DNA of 64,000 nt from Lentisphaeria bacterium. Lineage in GTDB: Bacteria; Verrucomicrobiota; Lentisphaeria; Victivallales; Victivallaceae. Where the stretch lies: positions 1 through 64,000 of the forward strand of contig JAFVRD010000010.1 in the NCBI GenBank assembly GCA_017504435.1. The letters run 5' to 3'. A program made the position numbers and the translations under genes. Positions within the stretch are counted from its first letter, which is position 1; every line of letters begins with the position of its first letter. A model generated the notes under the pieces. The model made no database searches, was not told the DNA's origin, and saw nothing but the letters and a program-made list of their open reading frames with translations. Below, in pieces: positions 58,118 through 64,000 of this stretch.

Positions 58118-60172
58118 TCACGGTTTCAATTTATGAAATTCATAAGCATCGGAGCGGAACGGGAACGCGGGCAGGTTGTGACCGTTCTGCAGATTGCAGT
58201 CGCCGCGGAAACTGACGTAAGCGTAACGGACAAACGCCGGATTTTTCACTTCCGGAGCCGAAACGATCACGGTATTGCCGTCAATGACTGCGTTGGCAAG
58301 GACAAATTTTTTGTCGCTGCCGGCGATATAGAATGCTCCGGGGGCTTTGCCGTCGGAGGTTTTCAGACCGCCTTCAGTATTGGTGAAATATACCCGGATG
58401 CGACCGTTTTCGACTTTGGCTTCCTTGAACATCGGGCCGCGGCTGACTACATTTTTGCCGTAGACCATCCGTTCCGCTTCCAGCGCGAGGCGGAATCCGA
58501 CATCCTGTTTATTGCCGGGGTGGATGTTATCCACTTCGCCGATATCAATAGCAGTGATCAGCCCGACATTGGGCAGTTCCAGCATCTGCTGCTGGCAATC
58601 CCGTGCCATGGCGTAGCGCGGAGCCGGTTCTATAAAGGTCTGCCAATCTTTTTTGCGTTCCGGGCCGTATCCGGCGAGCTGAACGATAATAAAAGGCATT
58701 TCCGGATTTTTCCACTGTTTTCTCCAGTCATTGATCAGAGCCTTGAGCAGCAGATAATAACGGGGATCACCGGCACGGGCACAGCCCTGATACCAGAGGA
58801 TGCCGCGTACCGGCAGCCGGGTCCAGCCTGTGACCATGCTGTTGTATAAATTGGACGGGAACACGCTGCTGTGGTAAGGTATACTGATGAATTTCGGAGC
58901 ATTTTTGCGCAGTTTTTTTGCGGAGATGGCAAATTCATCGCACTCTTTCCATTTGCGTTTGATGACAAAGGTTTTGCCGTCAACTTTCAACCCGGTGCGT
59001 TCCAGCAGATTTATCATTGAACTGCGATCCGGACCGCGGTGGAAATAACCGGCGCGGACAGATATTTGATTGCTGCCTCTGGCGTTGAAAAGTTCTGCGG
59101 GCAAAGTGACATCGATTTTCTTTTCCTCCTCCGGAATACAGGGGAGATATTCCGCAACTTTTTTTCCGTTTATGAATACTTCCACGAAGTCTCCGCCTTT
59201 GGGCATGATCAACTGAAGCGGTTTGTTGCGCATCCAGCTGAACAGCCGGAAATTCATTCTGTACCAACGGACGGTGTATTTACGGAGCGAGACCCATTTG
59301 GCAGGTTTCCATTTGGAATCATCAAAATCCGGTTTGTCCCAACCGGCGGCAAAAGCGCGGGCTTTTGCGTCGGCACCGGCTTTTTCAAAATGGGGATACC
59401 AGGCGGTGAGCTGTTTGAGATAACGGGCTTTTTCGGCAGCTTCAAACTCTTTTTTTCCGGCTTCATCAAGTTTGAAGCGGTCGATAAGCTGCAATTCTTT
59501 CTGCAATCCGGCAGTACGGAAACCGTCATCGGAAATCCACGGTTCGGCGGGAGTACCGCCCCACGCGGCTTTGATAACGCCGACGGGGATATTGAGGTCT
59601 TTATGGATCTTACGGGCGAAAAAGTATCCTGCCGCGCTGAAGTTGACTACGGTTTTGGGGGAACATGGAACCCATTTGCCGAAAGGATCGATCGCCGCGG
59701 GGATTTCTTTCAAATGGGAATAGACCATTTTCTGAAAAGCCAGCCGGATATCCGGATAATTGGCATTGGCGTGTTCGACTTCGCAATTATTGACGGTCGT
59801 GCCGCGGATGAATTTATTACCGAGGCGCATATACATATTGGATTGACCGGAGCAGAACCAGACTTCTCCGAGTTTGAGGTTGGTCAGTTCCACGGAGTTG
59901 GATTTGCCGGAAAATTTGGCTGTATACGGTTTATTATCAGCTTTCATTGCCGGGAAATCGACTTGCCAGCTGCCGTCATTCCCGGCGGTGGTATTCAGGT
60001 TTTTTCCGGCAAATTCAGCGGTGATTTTTTCCCCGGGATCAGCCGTGCCGAAAAATGGAATATCCTTTTCCTGCTGCAAAATCATATCCGATGAGAATAC
60101 CGGATCGAGTTTGACTTCAGCAAGAAGTGTTCCGGCACAGAGTGCCGCCAAAAAAAGAGTTGTTTTTTTCAT
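58118..60172 (-). CDS. Sialate O-acetylesterase (SASA family), exported
   Basis: 684 residues with signal peptide (MKKTTLFLAALCAGTLLA). The nucleophile motif WFCSGQSNMYMRL places Ser111; the Asp/His pair lies in DIGEVDNIHPGNKQ. Family members remove O-acetyl groups from sialic acid or from xylan-type glycans so that glycosidases can act. The usual WYQGE motif reads WYQGCARAG, a departure from most members. Downstream lie the two large exported proteins. A sialidase under the same predicted operator supports sialic-acid substrates. Confidence 0.88.
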   Translation of the reverse strand: MKKTTLFLAALCAGTLLAEVKLDPVFSSDMILQQEKDIPFFGTADPGEKITAEFAGKNLNTTAGNDGSWQVDFPAMKADNKPYTAKFSGKSNSVELTNLKLGEVWFCSGQSNMYMRLGNKFIRGTTVNNCEVEHANANYPDIRLAFQKMVYSHLKEIPAAIDPFGKWVPCSPKTVVNFSAAGYFFARKIHKDLNIPVGVIKAAWGGTPAEPWISDDGFRTAGLQKELQLIDRFKLDEAGKKEFEAAEKARYLKQLTAWYPHFEKAGADAKARAFAAGWDKPDFDDSKWKPAKWVSLRKYTVRWYRMNFRLFSWMRNKPLQLIMPKGGDFVEVFINGKKVAEYLPCIPEEEKKIDVTLPAELFNARGSNQISVRAGYFHRGPDRSSMINLLERTGLKVDGKTFVIKRKWKECDEFAISAKKLRKNAPKFISIPYHSSVFPSNLYNSMVTGWTRLPVRGILWYQGCARAGDPRYYLLLKALINDWRKQWKNPEMPFIIVQLAGYGPERKKDWQTFIEPAPRYAMARDCQQQMLELPNVGLITAIDIGEVDNIHPGNKQDVGFRLALEAERMVYGKNVVSRGPMFKEAKVENGRIRVYFTNTEGGLKTSDGKAPGAFYIAGSDKKFVLANAVIDGNTVIVSAPEVKNPAFVRYAYVSFRGDCNLQNGHNLPAFPFRSDAYEFHKLKP

Positions 60173-60177
60173 ATTTA

Positions 60178-60891
60178 TTAATCCCTTCCGTCTTCTTCTT
60201 CCAAGATTTCTTCTTTGGTTTCCGTGTGACCGTCAAGCATCAGAGTATTCATCTTTTTATTATGATTGAATCCCATTCGGGAAGTATGGATCTTCCACAT
60301 ATTGCTTGTTGACGGCTTCCGGTTGCTGTATACGCGGAGACTGTCGGGCATGGTGCCGGTGAGTGTGCCGCCCTCTCTTTCATGGAGAGCCATTTCCATC
60401 AAATGGATGACTTTGGACGGGTTTTTATAGTGCTTTTTGTATCTGTAATCAAGATTACCGTCACTATCTGTTCCGGTATAAAAATAGGCGTTCATGCCGT
60501 AACTCCAGAATGCAATGGCTTTGTTTGACCAGTCGGATTGAAGTTCGCTGCTGTCATGGGTGTCACAGCCGTTGAAAGAACGTCCCAAAGACCAGACATC
60601 CTGAGGCATTCCGGGAGCGATGGTTCTGCGGAGAAAACAATCATAATTTTCCCATCCTACAGAGCTTCCGTTGGGCTTGATGGCATTGCGCGGGTGCGGC
60701 CAGTTGTCAAAGGTCTGGGTATACAACTGCATGCCGACGCCCCACTGTTTGAGGTTGTTGATACATTTGGTGGCTCTGGCGCGTTCTCTGGCATTTCTCA
60801 ATGCGGGAAGCAGCATCGCCGCCAGAATTGCGATGATAGCAATCACGACCAGCAATTCAATCAAAGTGAAACAACGTGTTTTTTTCATCAT
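60178..60891 (-). CDS. Prepilin-like protein with H-X9-DG signature
   Basis: About 237 residues starting at ATG 60891 or 60888, both near AGAGG; the frame is open to 60918. [20 protein letters not shown] is a type IV prepilin cleavage/methylation signal and first helix. Near the C-terminus [12 protein letters not shown] fits H-X9-DG, a type abundant in Planctomycetes and Lentisphaerota. Function is unknown; such proteins may be pseudopilins or surface proteins that help secretion or glycan binding. It lies between the regulator and the esterase in one operon. Confidence 0.9.
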   Translation of the reverse strand: MMKKTRCFTLIELLVVIAIIAILAAMLLPALRNARERARATKCINNLKQWGVGMQLYTQTFDNWPHPRNAIKPNGSSVGWENYDCFLRRTIAPGMPQDVWSLGRSFNGCDTHDSSELQSDWSNKAIAFWSYGMNAYFYTGTDSDGNLDYRYKKHYKNPSKVIHLMEMALHEREGGTLTGTMPDSLRVYSNRKPSTSNMWKIHTSRMGFNHNKKMNTLMLDGHTETKEEILEEEDGRD

Positions 60892-60914
60892 TGACCTCTT
60901 TTGTTCAGTTATAT

Positions 60915-62045
60915 TCAAAGCTGAAAATTTTCAAAATTTATTTTTTCGCCGCAGACATTCCGGGTTGTTTCCCCCTGGATGAGGGATGCTTTGAGAATGG
61001 TTTTCTGCGGTATTTCCTGATTGTCGCGGATTTTGGCGATGAGCAGCTCCACCGCTTTGGCACCGATTTCCGCGTGCGGCAGTTTAATATGGGTCAGCAT
61101 GGGGATGGTGCGCTGCAGGTCCATATCATTTGCGTATCCCAGCAGTTGGATTTTCTCAGGGATCTGCCAGTTATTTTTCTGGGCGATATGCAGTAAAGTC
61201 AGTGAAATCGTGGGATTGGCGCAAAAAATCGCATCCGGCAGATCGGTACGGCGGTCAAAAATATTCAGCATCCGGTGAAATATTTTTTCGGAACTGTCCG
61301 GCAGCAATATTATATTTTCATCCGGAATGGTCATTCCGCGTTTAGCGAAATCCTCTTTGAATGCGGCAATTTTCTGATTCCATGAAAAACTGTTTTTACT
61401 GCCGCGTCCCAGCAGCATGATGGAGCGGCAGCCGTTGTCCCGGATATGTCCGGTTGCCAGAGTCATGGCTTGTGCGCGATCATAATAGACATGCGGGAAC
61501 ATGCTTTGATTGCAGAAAACACACGGGAACCCCGCGTCGATCAAAATTCTTGCCGAAGCATCAAATTCCTCGGACGGGAAGATCACTCCCGCGTAAGAAT
61601 CGGTCAGGTGCTGAGCCAGTACTTCGGCTTCGGTTTTATCCGCGTAAGGACGGGCAACTTGAAAACTGATTGCGGCATTGTGCTGCGCTCCTGCGGCAAC
61701 GATGCCCCTCCACAGAGTGGAGTTGGTGACAAAGTTGTCATATCCCTGATAAAGCAGCGAGATCTCCGGTTCAGGAAAAACAAAAGCGATATTGATATTG
61801 TTTTTCACCGGAGTGCTGCGGATAAACGTGCCTTTGGCAGGGATGCGCACCAGAAAGCCGTCTTCTTCCAGAGCGCGCAGGGCGGTACGGATGGTGTCGC
61901 GGCTGACATTCAATTCTTTGGCAAGCACTCTTTCGCCGGGGATTTTTTCCTCCGGTTTCAAAACTCCTTTCCGTACCAGCTTTTCCAAATGCGATTGCAC
62001 CCGGCGGTAGAGAAATATATTTCCTTTAACAATGTGATTTTTCAT
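60915..62045 (-). CDS. GntR-type HTH regulator with LacI-like ligand domain
   Basis: 376 residues. An N-terminal winged helix ([20 protein letters not shown], then [19 protein letters not shown]) is followed by a periplasmic-binding-like sensor ([39 protein letters not shown] at the end). This AraR-like layout fits a sugar-responsive repressor. It heads the operon with the esterase and the large exported proteins, and the DNA before it carries the same operator as the sialidase operon, so autoregulation and control of both are inferred. Confidence 0.93.
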   Translation of the reverse strand: MKNHIVKGNIFLYRRVQSHLEKLVRKGVLKPEEKIPGERVLAKELNVSRDTIRTALRALEEDGFLVRIPAKGTFIRSTPVKNNINIAFVFPEPEISLLYQGYDNFVTNSTLWRGIVAAGAQHNAAISFQVARPYADKTEAEVLAQHLTDSYAGVIFPSEEFDASARILIDAGFPCVFCNQSMFPHVYYDRAQAMTLATGHIRDNGCRSIMLLGRGSKNSFSWNQKIAAFKEDFAKRGMTIPDENIILLPDSSEKIFHRMLNIFDRRTDLPDAIFCANPTISLTLLHIAQKNNWQIPEKIQLLGYANDMDLQRTIPMLTHIKLPHAEIGAKAVELLIAKIRDNQEIPQKTILKASLIQGETTRNVCGEKINFENFQL

Positions 62046-62072
62046 AAAAATGCCGAATTTTACTGTAAAACT

Positions 62073-62119
62073 GGTTGTAATCTGGTATGTAATTTACTTC
62101 ATGATACCGGATTTGTCAA
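62073..62119 (-). promoter_or_regulatory. Promoter and operator of the GntR-regulator operon
   Basis: Minus strand: TTGACA (62119-62114), a 17-bp spacer, TAAATT (62096-62091). Downstream are GGTTGT (62073-62078, degenerate) and GGTATG (62084-62089) on the plus strand, 11 bp apart. GGTATGTAATTTAC and TTTGTCAATAGG match the sialidase promoter exactly, with the same spacing. Confidence 0.75.
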
Positions 62120-62190
62120 TAGGGGCCGGGAATTTTTTTTGATTTTCCCCGGAGACATGTTTTTTTTAGAAAATTTTTTTCGATAAAGTA

Positions 62191-62228
62191 TTGACAAATG
62201 TCATTTTTTGTGGTATGTTACTGGTATG
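62191..62228 (+). promoter_or_regulatory. Promoter and operator-like repeats of the beta-helix protein gene
   Basis: TTGACA (62191-62196), a 17-bp spacer, TATGTT (62214-62219). Exact GGTATG repeats at 62212-62217 and 62223-62228, again 11 bp apart, overlap the -10 and the expected start point. Relative to the promoter the repeats are in the opposite orientation to the other two sites. Confidence 0.65.
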
Positions 62229-62269
62229 AATTTGTCAACTTTATGTTCAACGTAAGGAAAGGGCTTATC

Positions 62270-64000
62270 ATGACAGACGCAAATTCCATCAACGATATTC
62301 AGGACATCAATGTACAAATCGCAGAATCGCTTTCAGTTGTATCTGACAATGAAATCACTCCGGACTACACTTATAAAGACACCGAGTATACCAAGCTGCT
62401 CAACGGCGCCAACAATAAATATGGCGGGGCAATTTATATTAATAAAAATGCCAAAGTTTATTTGGTAGATAATTGTGTTTTTACCGGAAACACTTCCGCT
62501 AACCCAGCGGGAGATGTGGGACGTGGCGGAGCTGTATTTGCGCGGAGCACAGCCACTGATTTTACCGCCGAAGGAGTCGCTACAACGTTGATCGTGAAAA
62601 ACTCAACGTTCAGTGATAATGTCTCTGTCGAGCAAGGTGGTGCGATCGGAGCCATGTATCAAGTTGTTTTGGATATTTCCAACACAACTTTCAGTGGAAA
62701 CACATCAGCTCAGGGCGGCGCAATTTATGCTCAGGGTGGGACAGTTAATATTTCCAAAACAAAATTTTCCGGAAATATTGCCAACTCTGGCGGAGCGATC
62801 TTTTTTAATGGCAGCGGAGATTCGGTATACACGGTTTCTGATTCGACATTTGAGACCGGAAAGGATATGGTCTATTCCAAAGCTGAAGTTCGGTTGGACG
62901 GAACCAATACGGTAAATGCGACTTTTACGGGGTCCAGTTCTTATTGTTATATACTTGTAGAGAATGCCGATTTGATTTTTAACAACAGTTCGACCATCAC
63001 CATGAACAGGTTGCAGTGTGAGGGCGGCAATGTTTTGAATTTCAACGGTTCTGCCACTGTCAAGTTTTCCGGCGGTACGTTGCTGTCTTTGAGCGGGGCT
63101 ACTGCCAATTTGGGATTTTATGGTACTGCTTCAACGGTCTTTTCCGGTTATGACCCCTCGCAGCTGACGATCGCGATCGATGGGGAAGTCGTTGAACTCG
63201 GCAAAAAATATCTCAATGGCAGTGCCGGAAAAATCTGGACGTTGTCCACCAACACCGATAAAAATGCTTTGCTCCGGACATCCGCGGATGTGACTGCCGC
63301 AAGCGGCACGGTGATCGAGACCGGTCTGCATGAACTTAAGCAGGCGGCATTGATCACCGATGATGAATTTAATGTTATCCGGGTGAAAGATGAGTATTTC
63401 ACTGGAACGACATATTCTTCCTTTGCAAACATCGAGGCCGCAGATGGTGTGACTCAGGCGATAGTCAGCGGTATGACTTATTCATCCCGGTTGGGGGTCA
63501 GCGCGAGCAATGGTATTACCGGTGTTATTGTCGACCGGACTGTTTTTGAAAATATCAGCAGCTCTGGAAACGGCGCGGCATTCAGTTCCACTTTGAATAC
63601 TTTGATAACCAACAGTGATTTCCGGAACAACAGCACCTCTATAGAAGGCGGAGCGATTTATGTTGCAACCGATGGGATGACTCTGACTATAGAAAACAGC
63701 CGCTTTACCGGAAACAAAATTTCCTCCGGCTCTGGCGGCGGCGGTGCGATCCGCTCCCGGAATGATGTTGATACGGTTATTTGCGGTTCTACGTTTTCCG
63801 GAAATGATGCTCGTCCTGCTGAAAACGGTTGCGGCGGTGCAATTTATGTTACTCAAGAAGGTACTTTGACGCTTCGCGGTACCACCGTGACTGGAGAGGA
63901 TGGCAAAGTTGCTGTTCAGCAAAATGTTTTTGACCGTAATGTCGGCAGATACGGCGGTGCGGTCTATGCAAAGATCGTTGATATAAGCGATACGGAGTTT
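62270..64000 (+). CDS. Pmp-like right-handed beta-helix repeat protein (5' part)
   Basis: Open from ATG 62270 (AAGGAAAGGG just upstream) to the right edge, 577 codons with no stop. It contains repeated GGAIY/GGAIF/GGAVY blocks (for example YGGAIYINKNAKVYLVDN) alternating with FSGNT, FTGN and FRNN blocks. This is the GGA(I/V/L) and FxxN pattern of chlamydial polymorphic membrane proteins and related adhesin helices. No signal peptide is visible at this start, nor with the in-frame ATG at 62243. The C-terminus, where an autotransporter or sorting domain would be, is outside the window. Probably surface adhesin or glycan-binding; export route unknown. Confidence 0.85.
   Translation, partial: MTDANSINDIQDINVQIAESLSVVSDNEITPDYTYKDTEYTKLLNGANNKYGGAIYINKNAKVYLVDNCVFTGNTSANPAGDVGRGGAVFARSTATDFTAEGVATTLIVKNSTFSDNVSVEQGGAIGAMYQVVLDISNTTFSGNTSAQGGAIYAQGGTVNISKTKFSGNIANSGGAIFFNGSGDSVYTVSDSTFETGKDMVYSKAEVRLDGTNTVNATFTGSSSYCYILVENADLIFNNSSTITMNRLQCEGGNVLNFNGSATVKFSGGTLLSLSGATANLGFYGTASTVFSGYDPSQLTIAIDGEVVELGKKYLNGSAGKIWTLSTNTDKNALLRTSADVTAASGTVIETGLHELKQAALITDDEFNVIRVKDEYFTGTTYSSFANIEAADGVTQAIVSGMTYSSRLGVSASNGITGVIVDRTVFENISSSGNGAAFSSTLNTLITNSDFRNNSTSIEGGAIYVATDGMTLTIENSRFTGNKISSGSGGGGAIRSRNDVDTVICGSTFSGNDARPAENGCGGAIYVTQEGTLTLRGTTVTGEDGKVAVQQNVFDRNVGRYGGAVYAKIVDISDTEF

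Overview
The window looks like chromosomal DNA of a Lentisphaerota/Victivallales-type bacterium (PVC superphylum). This is inferred from the gene content: a prepilin-like protein with the H-X9-DG signature, exported glycan hydrolases with a sialate O-acetylesterase, a GntR/LacI-hybrid sugar regulator, and a polymorphic-membrane-protein-like beta-helix protein. I could not check it against a database. Promoters are very uniform: TTGnnn, a 17-bp spacer, then usually TATATT.

Layout. (1) 1-4.7 kb, minus: a three-gene operon of sialidase, pectate-lyase-fold protein and sugar-phosphate-isomerase-like protein. (2) 4.9-6.3 kb: a MATE exporter. (3) 6.4-15 kb: a LacI-family regulator divergent from a tightly coupled operon encoding a U32-like protein, three QueG-like iron-sulfur proteins and a 1156-residue glycosidase-like fusion. 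I regard this as the best candidate for an undescribed pathway. (4) 15.0-15.95 kb: a truncated permease remnant, five 116-117 bp tandem repeats and tRNA-Leu(UAA). (5) 16-28.7 kb, minus: a long housekeeping run thrS-infC-rpmI-rplT-pheS-pheT-ribH-nusB-ftsY-ribD-ribE-unknown-murJ. (6) 28.8-31.6 kb: rpsP-khpA-trmD-rplS-rnhB with a long leader. (7) 31.6-39.6 kb, minus: phenylacetate-CoA ligase, aspS-unknown-lytic transglycosylase, dnaN-recF, and an ATP-cone-like protein. (8) 39.7-46.3 kb, plus: prmC-yraN-comF, UDP-sugar pyrophosphorylase-ftsW-murG, a small exported protein and a DciA-like protein. (9) 46.3-50.2 kb: a structured 162-bp element and pyruvate:ferredoxin oxidoreductase. (10) 50.2-62 kb, minus: a GntR-type regulator, prepilin-like protein, sialate O-acetylesterase and two tandem 1.3-kiloresidue exported proteins. 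(11) 62.2 kb to the right edge: the start of a large beta-helix repeat protein.

How the parts connect. The sialidase operon at the left and the GntR operon at the right share nearly the same promoter: a 14-bp and a 12-bp exact match at identical spacing. Both, and the promoter of the beta-helix gene, carry GGTATG-like hexamers repeated 11 bp apart at the -10/start region. I infer one regulon, controlled by the GntR-type protein, for host-glycan (sialic-acid-type) capture. The LacI-controlled operon has its own 18-bp palindrome between two mirrored promoters. It combines a glycosidase-like protein with four proteins from redox/Fe-S-associated families.

Limits: family calls rest on motifs read by eye. 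Promoters, operators and hairpins are sequence predictions. Substrates of the carbohydrate-active proteins are not determined.
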